The notes: generated from the letters alone by a model not told the origin. DNA of 48,225 nucleotides from an uncultured Prevotellaceae bacterium (GCA_946406035.1 CAMJJG010000015.1:1-48225), one strand, 5' to 3'. Counted from the stretch's first letter, positions 15,606 to 24,212 are shown. Program-made: numbers and translations.

Positions 15606-17093
15606 TTATTCAAATGAGTTCTGCTTCAAGAAGTTGACCTCTTCCTGGGTGAGGTAGCGCCAGCGGCCGCGCGGCAGGTTCTTCTTGGTCAGACCGGCGA
15701 AGTAGACGCGGTCCAGCTTCACCACGTGATAGCCGAGCGATTCAAAGATGCGGCGCACGACGCGGTTGCGGCCCGAGTGGATCTCGATGCCGGCCTGCTT
15801 GCGGTCGGTGGGGGAGACGTAGCTCACGGCGTCGGCGTGGATGGGGCCGTCGTCGAGCTCAACGCCGTCGGCGATGTGCTGCATGTCCTCCTCGCTGATG
15901 GGCTTGTCGGTCCACACCTGGTAGATTTTCTTCTTTACATATTGCGGGTGGGCCAGTTTGGCAGCCAGGTCGCCATCGTTGGTGAGCAAGAGCACACCGG
16001 TGGTGTTGCGGTCGAGGCGTCCCACGGGATAAATGCGCTCTTCACAGGCGCCCTTGACCAGATCCATGACTGTCTTGCGGCCATTGGGGTCGTCACTGGT
16101 GGTGACGCAGTCCTTGGGCTTGTTGAGCAGGATGTAGCACTTCTTCTCGGTGGTAACAACCTCGCCGTTGTACTTAACGACGTCCTTGGGCGTGATCTTC
16201 ATGCCCAGTTCGGTGACAACGACGTCATTGACCATGACGAGACCCTTCTGGATATATTCATCGGCCACACGGCGCGAGCAGATGCCGGCGTTGGCCATGA
16301 ACTTGTTCAGGCGAACCTCCATGTTGGGATCGATAGCGGGCTCCTCATAGATGATGCGTTGGGGCTTGGGCGTGAAGCGCATCTGGGGCTTGGGACCCTT
16401 GCGCTGGGGACGCTGTTGGTAACCGCCGCCCTGGCGTTGCTGGTAACCGCCGCCCTGGCGCTGCTGGTAACCACCGCCCTGGCGCTGCTGGTAGCCGCCA
16501 CCCTGGCGCTGCTGGTAACCGCCCTGGCGCTGCTGGTAACCGCCCTGGCGCTGCTGATAACCGCCCTGGCGCTGCTGGTAACCGCCCTGACGCTGCTGGT
16601 AGCCGCCCTGACGCTGCTGGTAGCCGCCCTGGCGCTGCTGGTAGCCACCCTGGCGCTGCTGGTAGCCGCCCTGGCGCTGCTGGTAACCACCCTGCTGACG
16701 GGGCTGGTAACCGCCTTGTTGCTCTTGATTTATTGCATTGCCCTCGGCGTTGGGGTCTTGCTCACCAGCGGCCTGAGGTTGCTGATAACGTTGTTGATAT
16801 CGAGGCTGGTAGCCGCCCTGTCGCTGCTGGTAACCGCCCTGACGCTGCTGATATCGGGGCTGGTAGCCACCTTGACGCTGCTGGTAGCCTTGACGGTGAT
16901 ATCCGCCCTGCTGACGGGGCTGATAGCCTTCCTGTTGCTGGTAACCTTCGGGTGATGTGGATTCTTCTCCCTGATGCGGCTCATGAGCATTATACTCTAC
17001 TTTCTCGTAGCGACCATTCTCCATGTTCTCATCAAGATTTGCGTTGGCCTCTCCAATCCTTGGCCTTTTCGGTTTCTTCAAATTCTCGTCCAT
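15606..17093 (-). CDS. RluB/RsuA-type rRNA pseudouridine synthase with Q/R/G/Y repeat tail
   Basis: The C-terminal 235 residues are a normal pseudouridine synthase. An S4 RNA-binding domain (about 260-310, RLNKFMANAGICSRRVADEY) is followed by the catalytic domain with GRLDRNTTGVLLLTNDGDL, where Asp361 is the catalytic aspartate. Such enzymes modify a uridine in 23S rRNA helix 80-93 regions (RluB) or similar sites. The first 235 residues are low complexity: about a dozen perfect QQRQGG(G)Y units at 135-227 and a second, looser block at 56-103. Short repeat-rich extensions are known on Bacteroidota homologues, and this one is long. I start at the ATG at 17093 (MDENLKKPK) because the residues upstream of it are not family-like. 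A consensus promoter lies at 17217-17248. Confidence 0.9.
   Translation of the reverse strand: MDENLKKPKRPRIGEANANLDENMENGRYEKVEYNAHEPHQGEESTSPEGYQQQEGYQPRQQGGYHRQGYQQRQGGYQPRYQQRQGGYQQRQGGYQPRYQQRYQQPQAAGEQDPNAEGNAINQEQQGGYQPRQQGGYQQRQGGYQQRQGGYQQRQGGYQQRQGGYQQRQGGYQQRQGGYQQRQGGYQQRQGGYQQRQGGGYQQRQGGGYQQRQGGGYQQRQGGGYQQRPQRKGPKPQMRFTPKPQRIIYEEPAIDPNMEVRLNKFMANAGICSRRVADEYIQKGLVMVNDVVVTELGMKITPKDVVKYNGEVVTTEKKCYILLNKPKDCVTTSDDPNGRKTVMDLVKGACEERIYPVGRLDRNTTGVLLLTNDGDLAAKLAHPQYVKKKIYQVWTDKPISEEDMQHIADGVELDDGPIHADAVSYVSPTDRKQAGIEIHSGRNRVVRRIFESLGYHVVKLDRVYFAGLTKKNLPRGRWRYLTQEEVNFLKQNSFE
16410..16695 (-). repeat. 21-bp (and 24-bp) in-frame tandem repeats encoding QQRQGG(G)Y
   Basis: About twelve head-to-tail units of 21 bp (seven residues) or, in four units, 24 bp encode QQRQGGY or QQRQGGGY. 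The units are nearly identical in DNA, with a few third-base changes. A second, more diverged block lies at 16784-16928. Such arrays can gain or lose units in frame, so length may vary between strains. Confidence 0.9.
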
Positions 17094-17216
17094 AATTGCT
17101 GTCGATAGTTTGGTTAGAGTTTGACAAATGAAAATGTGTATATAATTTAGTGGCCTCGCGGCCGTTTTATAAACTTTGTAATATAGTCTTTGTATTTTTA
17201 GCACTGCAAAATTACA

Positions 17217-17248
17217 TTAAACTTTCCTATTCCCCAAAAAAATAAGGA
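17217..17248 (-). promoter_or_regulatory. Consensus Bacteroides promoter of the pseudouridine synthase gene
   Basis: On the minus strand TTTG (17248-17245), a 20-nt spacer, then TAATTTTG (17224-17217) match the -33/-7 consensus fully. The predicted start is near 17210, giving a leader of about 117 nt to the ATG at 17093. Confidence 0.75.
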
Positions 17249-17334
17249 AAATTAATAATTGAGCCCATTTTCTGGAATATCCAAGTCCCTAAAGGGCAGC
17301 CTCGCTACTTTATAAACCATCGAGGTAAAAGAAT

Positions 17335-17373
17335 AAAAACAGGCTGGAACAACCATGAGTGGCGCTCCAGCCT
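17335..17373 (-). terminator. Rho-independent terminator of mdh
   Basis: AGGCTGGA (17341-17348) pairs with TCCAGCCT (17366-17373). On the minus strand it is followed by GTTTTTATTC. It lies 40 bp after the mdh stop. Confidence 0.8.
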
Positions 17374-17413
17374 TGAGACTGTGTGAATAATCAAGCCCTG
17401 TCGGGCCTGTGGA

Positions 17414-18403
17414 TTACAGGTTGGGATTGATCTTGTTCCACTCGCTGATGGGAGGCACGATGCCCAGGTCAACGAGCTCGTCACGCATGTGGCACAGGTG
17501 TTCGTAGCTGGCGTCGAGCTTAGCATTCTCCTCGGGCGTGCCCTGGGGAACCTTGTAGGTAGCGCCGTTCTCGTCGAGCACGGTGTCCATGGCCATCATG
17601 ATGTGGTTGTACTTGTCGTTGCTCACGTAGGTGCCAACGGGGAAGCGGAACTTCTCGCCGCCCATGACCGAACGGATCATCTCTACCGACATCTGGGCCG
17701 GGCTCTGGAATGAACTGCGGCCGCGCAGTTCGATGATCTTGGCGCCACCCTTGGTGACGTCGGTCTTCATCTGCTCCCACTCCTCGGCGGGGAACTCGTC
17801 GGTGCCGATGATGTCAGTCAGCTTGCGGCCAGCGATCTCGACGTGGCTGCCGAACACTGCCATCTGCTCGCCGTGGCCACCATAGGTAGCACAACCGGTG
17901 ATCTCGTTGCGCAGGACGTTGAACTTCTTGGCCAGGGCGCTCTGCAAGCGGGTGGTGTCGAGAGCGGCCAGGGTGGTTACCTGGTTGGGCTTCAGGCCGC
18001 TATAGAGCAGGGTTACCAGACCCGTCAGGTCGGCGGGGTTGAAGATGATGATGACGTGCTTCACGTCGGGGCAATAGGTCTTGATGTCCTTGCCCAGGCC
18101 CTCGGCGATCTCGCAGTTGCCCTTGAGCAGGTCCTCGCGGGTCATGCCGGCCTTGCGGGGAGCGCCACCGCTCGAGATGATGTACTTAGCACCGGTGAAT
18201 GCCTCTTTGGGGTCGGTGGTTGCAGTGATAGTCACATCATTGAAACCGCTCTGGCGCATCTCCTCGGCCACGCCCTCGGGCGAGAATACGTCATACAAGC
18301 AGATGTTGCTGGTCAAGCCCATCGTCAGGGCGGTCTGTACCATGTTAGAGCCGATCATGCCGGCGGCGCCGACGATGACCAATTTGTCGTTAGTTAATGC
18401 CAT
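17414..18403 (-). CDS. mdh: Malate dehydrogenase
   Basis: This 329-residue cytoplasmic enzyme interconverts malate and oxaloacetate with NAD(H). In fermenting Bacteroidales it serves the reductive branch leading to succinate and propionate. The Rossmann motif GAAGMIGSN lies at residues 12-20. IIFNPADLTGLVT and the catalytic region TYGGHGEQMAVF follow the Bacteroides-type Mdh closely, from memory of that family. The start (MALTNDKLVIVG) gives the usual short N-terminus. It is a single-gene unit: the promoter box TACCTTTG lies at 18468-18461 on the minus strand and a terminator at 17335-17373. It is divergent from recR, and the two promoters share the 181-bp gap. Confidence 0.95.
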   Translation of the reverse strand: MALTNDKLVIVGAAGMIGSNMVQTALTMGLTSNICLYDVFSPEGVAEEMRQSGFNDVTITATTDPKEAFTGAKYIISSGGAPRKAGMTREDLLKGNCEIAEGLGKDIKTYCPDVKHVIIIFNPADLTGLVTLLYSGLKPNQVTTLAALDTTRLQSALAKKFNVLRNEITGCATYGGHGEQMAVFGSHVEIAGRKLTDIIGTDEFPAEEWEQMKTDVTKGGAKIIELRGRSSFQSPAQMSVEMIRSVMGGEKFRFPVGTYVSNDKYNHIMMAMDTVLDENGATYKVPQGTPEENAKLDASYEHLCHMRDELVDLGIVPPISEWNKINPNL

Positions 18404-18460
18404 GATTTGTTTCCTCTTTCTTATTTAATCTTTAATAATTACGTTGAAATTTTACCACCG

Positions 18461-18468
18461 CAAAGGTA
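18461..18468 (-). promoter_or_regulatory. -7 box of mdh (TACCTTTG)
   Basis: A full match to TAnnTTTG on the minus strand. The predicted start is near 18454, about 50 nt before the mdh ATG. No exact TTTG lies 19-21 nt upstream. Confidence 0.5.
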
Positions 18469-18555
18469 GTGCTTTTTTTTGGGAGAGCCACAAGCAAAAT
18501 GCAACTTATTATGATTAAATATTGTGAAATCGGCCCCAATGCGTGACAAAATGAC

Positions 18556-18563
18556 TAACTTTG
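18556..18563 (+). promoter_or_regulatory. -7 box of recR (TAACTTTG)
   Basis: A full match to TAnnTTTG with a predicted start near 18570, 15 nt before the ATG at 18585. It rules out the longer TTG-started frame at 18561, which would begin inside the promoter. Confidence 0.55.
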
Positions 18564-18584
18564 CCCTCTCAACGATTAAGGTTC

Positions 18585-19214
18585 ATGGAACAGGAATTTG
18601 CATCAAGGTTATTGGAGTCGGCGGTCAGTGAGTTCGCCAAGTTGCCGGGCATCGGCCGCAAGACGGCCCTGCGACTCGTGCTGCACTTGTTGAAGCAGGA
18701 CGAGCAGGAGGCGGTCAACTTTGGCGAGGCGATCATCAAGATGCGCCGCGAGATACGCTATTGCAAGGTGTGCCACAACATCAGCGAGACCGAGGTGTGT
18801 CCCATCTGCAGCAACCCGTCGCGTGACGCGAGCACCATCTGCGTCGTCGAGAATGTCAAGGACGTGATGAGCATCGAGAATACCCACCAGCACCATGGCC
18901 TGTACCACGTGCTGGGCGGCCTCATCTCGCCCATGGACGGCATCGGCCCCGGCGACATCGAGGTCGATAGCCTCGAGGAACGCGTCAAGCAGGGTGGGGT
19001 GAAGGAGGTCATCCTGGCCCTGAGCGCGACGATGGAGGGCGACACCACCAATTTCTACATCTTTCGCCGCTTGGCGCCGTATCCTGACGTGAAAATCACC
19101 ATCCTGGCCCGCGGCGTGAGCGTGGGCAATGAGATCGAATATACCGACGAGTTGACCTTGGGCCGCTCCATCATGAACCGCACCCTCTTCAGCGACACCT
19201 TCCACAAGGAATAA
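18585..19214 (+). CDS. recR: Recombination mediator RecR
   Basis: RecR works with RecO and RecF to load RecA on gapped DNA. The protein has 209 residues, close to the usual 200. An N-terminal helix-hairpin-helix reads [20 protein letters not shown]4 zinc finger follows, with CKVC and CPIC pairs. The Toprim domain begins [17 protein letters not shown], followed by the ISPMDGIGP segment typical of RecR. The start at the ATG at 18585 ([12 protein letters not shown]) is set by the promoter box at 18556-18563. It is divergent from mdh. An AT-rich inverted repeat downstream (19237-19272) may limit read-through into the small gene that follows. Confidence 0.96.
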   Translation: MEQEFASRLLESAVSEFAKLPGIGRKTALRLVLHLLKQDEQEAVNFGEAIIKMRREIRYCKVCHNISETEVCPICSNPSRDASTICVVENVKDVMSIENTHQHHGLYHVLGGLISPMDGIGPGDIEVDSLEERVKQGGVKEVILALSATMEGDTTNFYIFRRLAPYPDVKITILARGVSVGNEIEYTDELTLGRSIMNRTLFSDTFHKE

Positions 19215-19236
19215 CGTTAAAAGTAAAAACAATTAA

Positions 19237-19272
19237 TACAATTATTAATCATCGAAAAATCAGATAATTGTA
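19237..19272. repeat. AT-rich inverted repeat after recR
   Basis: TACAATTAT (19237-19245) and ATAATTGTA (19264-19272) are perfect inverted repeats around an 18-nt loop, followed by TTTCTTG. It could be a weak terminator of recR or an operator for the next two genes. Confidence 0.4.
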
Positions 19273-19335
19273 TTTCTTGTGTTTCTTGTTTTCATAATAA
19301 TGAAATAAAACGATAGTGATTGTCGTTTCTAGATT

Positions 19336-19473
19336 ATGGCCGACAACGATTTTGCATACCGCCAGGAGGACGCCGAGAAGCGTCGTCGCCGCCGCGAGCA
19401 GGAACGGCAGCGCCGCCTGCGCCACGCCCGCGAGGAATACATCAAGAAGAAACAGAACCTGGAAAACGACTAA
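19336..19473 (+). CDS. 45-residue highly charged small protein
   Basis: The ATG at 19336 opens a 45-codon frame ending TAA at 19473, six bases before the ATG of the membrane protein gene, so the two are almost certainly translated from one message. The product begins MADNDFAYRQ, has an arginine block (KRRRRRE), and ends KKKQNLEND. It is predicted to be one continuous charged helix with no membrane segment. Codons are GC-rich like the neighbours, and short Arg/Glu-rich proteins of this kind are often missed by annotation. I do not recognise a family. Its tight coupling suggests a partner of the following membrane protein, but that is an inference. Confidence 0.6.
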   Translation: MADNDFAYRQEDAEKRRRRREQERQRRLRHAREEYIKKKQNLEND

Positions 19474-19479
19474 CCAGTC

Positions 19480-20328
19480 ATGAGCATAAGCAAAATACTG
19501 GTGCGTGCCTATTGTGTGCTGGAATTTGTTGCGGCACTTCTCGTCACGGCACTGGTGATCGGCATGCGCGTGGCTGACCCGATTCATGACCGTGCCGAGT
19601 ACCTCGACTATTGGGAGATGGGGCTAATCGGGTTGGCATGGATGTTCTTCATCAGCTTGCCCGTCATCCTTATCTATCTCATCTCGCTGGTGCGTGCCAT
19701 CCCGATGCACACCCTCAGACAGAAAGCCATGATTGCCATCCACGTTCTCAATGTGGCATTATGGGTGGTTTTCTACCTCGCATTGCCCAAGACTGAGCCC
19801 TGCACTGCTGCCGAGATGGAGCGCCATTACATCTCTCATCAAGACCAGATCCATGACCTGATTGCCTATACCAAATCGTGCCTGAACGACTCTACTGCTA
19901 TCCATTACGAGATCAAGCATGGCGGTGACACAGCACTCAGTGCCAACAACTTTGGCGGCCAGTGGAATGTCTACCTTGATGACAAGGACTCGGTGCTGCT
20001 GATCACCGGCATCACACACGCACAATTTGACACCATCACTGCCATGATGAAGAAAGCAGGAGTTACGGGCCTTGATATCAACCGTGGCGGCTACAACCGC
20101 AAGTCCAGCCTCGTCTACCGTTACTATGGGTCCACAAGCTATGAGTACGTCATCAACCACGACCTCTCACAGCAGGTAGACACTACCGGTGGCCCGCTGG
20201 GCGACCTGCAGGACATCGCCTATAATGATAGTATCCATTTCCAGAGCCTGGGCGGTCTCGTGTGGCACGGTTTCCCTGACCACGACCAATACAACAAGAA
20301 GGGGCAAAGCGTAGCCAGTAGTCAGTGA
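19480..20328 (+). CDS. Hypothetical membrane protein
   Basis: This 282-residue protein has three hydrophobic segments in its first 110 residues: about 13-33 (FVAALLVTALVIG), 50-75 (GLIGLAWMFFISLPVILIYLI) and 85-105 (IHVLNVALWVVFYLAL). A soluble domain of about 175 residues follows, probably outside the membrane. It contains a repeated alpha/beta pattern (IHYEIKHGGDT, then VYLDDKDSVLLITGITHAQFD) but no motif I know. It follows the 45-residue gene by six bases and ends 50 bp from the convergent miaA. The function is unknown. It appears to be an ordinary, well-translated gene judging by its GC-rich codons. Confidence 0.7.
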   Translation: MSISKILVRAYCVLEFVAALLVTALVIGMRVADPIHDRAEYLDYWEMGLIGLAWMFFISLPVILIYLISLVRAIPMHTLRQKAMIAIHVLNVALWVVFYLALPKTEPCTAAEMERHYISHQDQIHDLIAYTKSCLNDSTAIHYEIKHGGDTALSANNFGGQWNVYLDDKDSVLLITGITHAQFDTITAMMKKAGVTGLDINRGGYNRKSSLVYRYYGSTSYEYVINHDLSQQVDTTGGPLGDLQDIAYNDSIHFQSLGGLVWHGFPDHDQYNKKGQSVASSQ

Positions 20329-20378
20329 ATCCCCCTCGTTGGCATTTTAATCCAAATATTGGTTGTTTTTGCTGTTGA

Positions 20379-21323
20379 TTAGTTGTCCTTGTTGTCTGAT
20401 AAAGTGTCGGCGAGGGTGAGGACCTGGGCGGTGAAGTCGTCGGGCGGGAGGGTGCTGGAGAGCCAGTGGATGGGGGTGCCGCGCTTTTCCATACCGCGGA
20501 ACCAGGTCATCTGGCGCTTGGCGAACTGGTGGATGGCGATTTCGAGTTGGCGGAACATCTCCTCCTCGGTCAACTGGCCGATGACATACTGGGTGACGAA
20601 TTTGTATTCCAGCCCATAGTATATCAAGTCCTCGGGAGCGATGCCCTCGTCAATCAGGCGACGCACCTCGTCGATCATGCCCTCGTCCAGACGGACACGT
20701 AGGCGGCGGCTGATGCGGTCGCGCCGCGTGTCGCGATCCACCTCGACGCCGATGACCAGGGCGTTGGCCATGGGGTGAGGCTCGGTGAGTGCCTTGAGTT
20801 CGGGGTGCTGCTCATAGTAGCGGCATATCTCGATGGCACGCGTAGCGCGTGCCACAGTGTCGATATCGCTGTTGTTACGCAGGGTCTTCATCGTCTTGAG
20901 CAGGGCGGTCAGTTCGTCGAGCGACTTCCCGGCCAGTTCGGTCCGCAGTGCTTCATTGCGGGGCACGGGTGGCAACTTGATGCCCTTAACGACGGTCTCG
21001 ACATACATGCCCGTGCCGCCGCACATGATGACGGGCTTGCCCCGCCCGCGGATGTCGTCATAGGCCCGCTCGAAGTCCTCGAGGAACTCATAAAGGCTGT
21101 AGCGGTAGCCAGCGGGGCGGATGTTGATGAGGTGATAGGGCACGTCGCCATACTCGGCCAGGTCCTTGCCTGTGCCGATGTCCATGCCGCGGTAGATCTG
21201 CCGCGAGTCGGCGCTGATGATCTCGCCGCCGATGGCCTGGGCCAGATGCACGGCGCGCGCCGTCTTGCCCGTCGCCGTCGGCCCCGTCACTACAAAAAAC
21301 ACATCACGATAGTCCATATCCAT
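20379..21323 (-). CDS. miaA: tRNA dimethylallyltransferase
   Basis: MiaA transfers a dimethylallyl group to the N6 of A37 in tRNAs reading UNN codons, which improves decoding. The P-loop is GPTATGKT (residues 14-21). DSRQIYRGMDIGTGK follows, as in the family, with FNP-like HLINIRPAG and the GGTGMY segment. The C-terminal region has YYGLEYKF and the QFAKRQMTWFRG motif that contacts tRNA. I start it at the ATG at 21323 (MDMDYRDVF), 25 bp after the peptidase stop; the frame upstream of that lies inside the peptidase gene and is not conserved in character. At 314 residues it is a normal length. It is the third gene of the bcp, DPP4, miaA run. Confidence 0.95.
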   Translation of the reverse strand: MDMDYRDVFFVVTGPTATGKTARAVHLAQAIGGEIISADSRQIYRGMDIGTGKDLAEYGDVPYHLINIRPAGYRYSLYEFLEDFERAYDDIRGRGKPVIMCGGTGMYVETVVKGIKLPPVPRNEALRTELAGKSLDELTALLKTMKTLRNNSDIDTVARATRAIEICRYYEQHPELKALTEPHPMANALVIGVEVDRDTRRDRISRRLRVRLDEGMIDEVRRLIDEGIAPEDLIYYGLEYKFVTQYVIGQLTEEEMFRQLEIAIHQFAKRQMTWFRGMEKRGTPIHWLSSTLPPDDFTAQVLTLADTLSDNKDN

Positions 21324-21348
21324 ACTTGATTTACCCTGCAGGGAGAAG

Positions 21349-23517
21349 TTACTTGAGGTACTGGTCGTAGAACTCGAGGGCGCGCTTGTAGACCACGTAG
21401 CGGGCCGAGCAGTCACGGATGCTGTGGTTCATGTTGGGGAACACCATCATGTCACACGTGCGGTTCATGTCGACCAGCTTGGAAACATACTGCATGGAGT
21501 TGACGATGTGCACGTTGTCGTCGGCGCTGCCAAACATGATGAGCACGCGGCCGTTGAGGTTCTCGGCACGGTTGAGCGGGAAGTTGCTGTAGCCCTCGGG
21601 GTTCTCCTGGGGCGTGCGCATGTAGCGCTCGGTGTAGATGCTGTCATAGAAGCGCCACGTGGTCACCGGGGCGATGCTCACGCCGCAGGCATAGTTGCTG
21701 CCCGGCTCGCTCATCGCCATGAGCGTCTGGAAACCGCCGTAACTCCATCCCATGATGCCGATGTGCTCACCATCGACCCACGGCTGGCTGGCCATGTATT
21801 GGGCGGCTGCCACGGCGTCCTCGGTCTCATATTTGCCCAGGTTCAGGTAGGTCACCGACTCAAACTCCTTGCCCCTGAAGCCCGTGCCGCGGCTATCGAC
21901 CTCACACACGATGTAGCCCTGGGTGGCAAAGTACTGTTCCCAACCCATGCGCCACTTGTTGAGCACCTCCTGTGAGCCGGGGCCGTTGTAATGCTCCATG
22001 ATGACGGGATATTTCTTTGTCGGGTCAAAGTCCACCGGCTTGATCATGTAGCCGTTGAGCGTGTAGCCGTCGTGCTCCATGGTGAAGAACTCCTTCTTGG
22101 GCACATCGACAGCAGTGTAACGGCGGGCATACTCCTCGTTGAGCTGCAGATCGCGCACGCGGCGGCCCTTGCGGTCATAGATGCGGTACTGGTTGGGCGT
22201 CACGGCGTCGCTATACACGCCGACGTAGTAACTGAAGTCGCCGTTGAACATGGCCGAAGCTGTGCCCTGGCCGTCGACTGTCGAGGGAGCCAGGCGCGTC
22301 ACCTTGCCCTTGGGGTCGACACACTCCACGACGCGGTTCAGCGGTCCGCACGAGGCCTGGTAGTAGAATCGCTTGGTCGCCTTGTCATAGCCGTAGAACT
22401 GGGAGATGATCTTATTGTTGTCGCCCGTGAGCTGGCGCATGAGATTACCCTGCAGGTCATACTGGTAGAGCTGCATGTAGCCCGAGCGCTCGCTGGGGAT
22501 GACAAAGAAGTCTTTCTCGTATTGCACCTGCTGGCTGGTCTCGGCATCGACCCAGGTGTCGGACGTCTCGTGATAGACCTCAAGGGCGCTGCCCGTGCGC
22601 GGGTTGACGGCATAGATGCGCAGGTCGTTCTGGTGACGGTTCAAGCGCTGCACCATGAGCCTGCTGGGGTCGGGGCTAAAGGTGATGTGGCACACGTAGT
22701 CTTCCTCGTCCAGAGGCACGTTGAGTTTCTTGAAAGTGCCGTCGACCACGTCATAGCAGTGGACGCTCACGATAGAGTTCTTCTCGCCGGCAACGGGATA
22801 CTTGAAATCGTAGCGGCCGGGATAGAGTGCATACTCGTCACGCGGGTTGCATGTGCCCTGATAGATGACCATCGAGGCCATCTTGACCTGGCTCTCGTCC
22901 CAGCGCAGGAAAGCCAGCGAGCGGCTGTCGCTCGACCAGTTGAGGGTGTTGAGCATGCCCAGTTCTTCCTGATATACCCAGTCGGGCACACCGTAGATGA
23001 TGTTGTTCTTCTTGCCGTCATGGGTGACCTGCACTGTCGTGCCGTCCACGAGGTTGCGCACGTACACGTTGTTGTCCTTGACATAGGCGACGCGCTTGCC
23101 GTCGGGCGACAGGGTGGCGATTTCCTCGCCGCCGCCATCGCTCAGGGCCTTCATCACCCTGGCCTTCAGGTCATAGACGTAATAGTCGGCACTGAAGCTG
23201 TAGCGGTAAATCTCCTGCGAGTTGTTCCACAACAGCACATAAGCGCCGTCGGCCGTGACTTCAAAGTCGTCCCAGCCGGTAACCAGCTCGTTGCTGGTGT
23301 CAACAAGCACGCTCTCGTCTCCCTTGGCATAGCCGATGCGATAGATAGCGTTGCCGTCGTCGCTCAGCCGGTAGAAGTAGCGGCCGTCGCTCTTGGACGG
23401 TTGCATCGCCCCGATGCCACGGGGAGAGCTGCCGCGCAGCACACATTCCTCAAGAGTCAATGCGTTGGCCCCCATTGCAATCAGGAGGGTCGCAAGTGTT
23501 AAAAGTATCTTTTTCAT
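21349..23517 (-). CDS. Dipeptidyl-peptidase IV-type S9 serine peptidase
   Basis: This 722-residue exported enzyme starts at the ATG at 23517 (MKKILLTLATLL), giving a clean signal peptide. The beta-propeller domain (about 25-460) has DWVYQEELG, with the Glu184-Glu185 pair that in DPP4 binds the free N-terminus of substrates, and KYPVAGEKNS, close to Porphyromonas DPPIV as I recall it. The alpha/beta-hydrolase domain has GWSYGG (Ser592), GSADDNVH (Asp666/667) and NMNHS (His698). It should release X-Pro or X-Ala dipeptides from peptides in the periplasm or at the outer membrane, for amino-acid supply. It lies between bcp (36 bp upstream) and miaA (25 bp downstream), on one predicted transcript. 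Confidence 0.92.
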   Translation of the reverse strand: MKKILLTLATLLIAMGANALTLEECVLRGSSPRGIGAMQPSKSDGRYFYRLSDDGNAIYRIGYAKGDESVLVDTSNELVTGWDDFEVTADGAYVLLWNNSQEIYRYSFSADYYVYDLKARVMKALSDGGGEEIATLSPDGKRVAYVKDNNVYVRNLVDGTTVQVTHDGKKNNIIYGVPDWVYQEELGMLNTLNWSSDSRSLAFLRWDESQVKMASMVIYQGTCNPRDEYALYPGRYDFKYPVAGEKNSIVSVHCYDVVDGTFKKLNVPLDEEDYVCHITFSPDPSRLMVQRLNRHQNDLRIYAVNPRTGSALEVYHETSDTWVDAETSQQVQYEKDFFVIPSERSGYMQLYQYDLQGNLMRQLTGDNNKIISQFYGYDKATKRFYYQASCGPLNRVVECVDPKGKVTRLAPSTVDGQGTASAMFNGDFSYYVGVYSDAVTPNQYRIYDRKGRRVRDLQLNEEYARRYTAVDVPKKEFFTMEHDGYTLNGYMIKPVDFDPTKKYPVIMEHYNGPGSQEVLNKWRMGWEQYFATQGYIVCEVDSRGTGFRGKEFESVTYLNLGKYETEDAVAAAQYMASQPWVDGEHIGIMGWSYGGFQTLMAMSEPGSNYACGVSIAPVTTWRFYDSIYTERYMRTPQENPEGYSNFPLNRAENLNGRVLIMFGSADDNVHIVNSMQYVSKLVDMNRTCDMMVFPNMNHSIRDCSARYVVYKRALEFYDQYLK

Positions 23518-23553
23518 TATGATCAATATCTCTTATCTATTGCCTCTAATCTG

Positions 23554-24009
23554 TTAACTATTAACCACTTCAAGTATCTGGTTGGCACTATCCTTGGTCT
23601 TCACTTTATCGATAATGTGCTTGACGATTCCGTTCTCGTCGATGATGAAGGTAGTGCGCACCGTGCCCATGTAGGTGCGACCGGCCATCTTCTTCTCGCG
23701 CCACACGCCAAATGCCTGGTTCAGCCGCGTGTCCTCGTCGGCAATGAGCGGGAAGGGCAGGCTGTATTTGTCGGCAAACTTCTGGTGGCTCTTGGCGCTA
23801 TCCTTGCTCACGCCCAGCAACGCAAAGCCGGCCCGCTTCAGCGCGCCGTAGCCCTCGGCCAGGCTGCAAGCCTCGGCGGTGCAGCCGGGGGTGTTGTCCT
23901 TAGGATAAAAATAGATGATGAGTTTCTTGCCTGCAAAGTCACTTGCTTTTATCTCGTTGCCGTTCATGTCAACGCCCAGGTCTTCGGGTATCTTGTCTCC
24001 GATTTTCAT
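23554..24009 (-). CDS. bcp: Thioredoxin-dependent thiol peroxidase (Bcp/PrxQ)
   Basis: This 151-residue cytoplasmic peroxiredoxin reduces hydrogen and organic peroxides using thioredoxin. The active site is NTPGCTAEAC, with peroxidatic Cys43 and resolving Cys48 five residues later, the arrangement of the atypical PrxQ group. VSKDSAKSHQKFADKY and the RTTFIIDENG segment are family-typical. The start at the ATG at 24009 (MKIGDKIPEDL) is fixed by a fully consensus promoter at 24045-24076. It is the first gene of the run that continues into the DPP4-type peptidase and miaA. An anaerobe of this group uses such enzymes against oxygen exposure. Confidence 0.95.
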   Translation of the reverse strand: MKIGDKIPEDLGVDMNGNEIKASDFAGKKLIIYFYPKDNTPGCTAEACSLAEGYGALKRAGFALLGVSKDSAKSHQKFADKYSLPFPLIADEDTRLNQAFGVWREKKMAGRTYMGTVRTTFIIDENGIVKHIIDKVKTKDSANQILEVVNS

Positions 24010-24044
24010 AATGTCATTTAGTGTTAAGATTGTTATTCTAGGTG

Positions 24045-24076
24045 CAAATTTAGTGTAACATGGGCGAAGTGCCAAA
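24045..24076 (-). promoter_or_regulatory. Consensus promoter of the bcp operon
   Basis: On the minus strand TTTG (24076-24073), a 20-nt spacer and TAAATTTG (24052-24045) match the Bacteroides consensus exactly. The predicted start is near 24038, about 30 nt before the bcp ATG. Confidence 0.75.
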
Positions 24077-24212
24077 TTATTTGGCCTTTTCCTCGCACCG
24101 CATTTAAAATATTTTCAGGTTCAGCTTCAGTATCGTTTCCGTTTTTTACAGATGGAATACACGTGTTGTTCATTTTAATCCCAAAGACTGATACCATCTT
24201 CAGTTTTTTTAG

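Larger units (their letters stand above)
17094..17413. other. 320-bp gap between mdh and the pseudouridine synthase gene
   Basis: This gap holds the leader and promoter of the pseudouridine synthase gene (promoter at 17217-17248) and the mdh terminator (17335-17373). The frame of the synthase stays open up to 17204, but that part does not look like a family N-terminus. Nothing else is seen. Confidence 0.5.

Noticed and set aside
16410-16928. Regular short repeats that might suggest a CRISPR array
   Set aside because: The repeats are head-to-tail multiples of three without unique spacers and lie in frame within a protein gene.
15726-16955. A 409-codon plus-strand frame opposite the pseudouridine synthase gene
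   Set aside because: Its leucine/alanine repeats are the mirror of the 21-bp repeats that encode QQRQGGY. There is no independent start signal or family.
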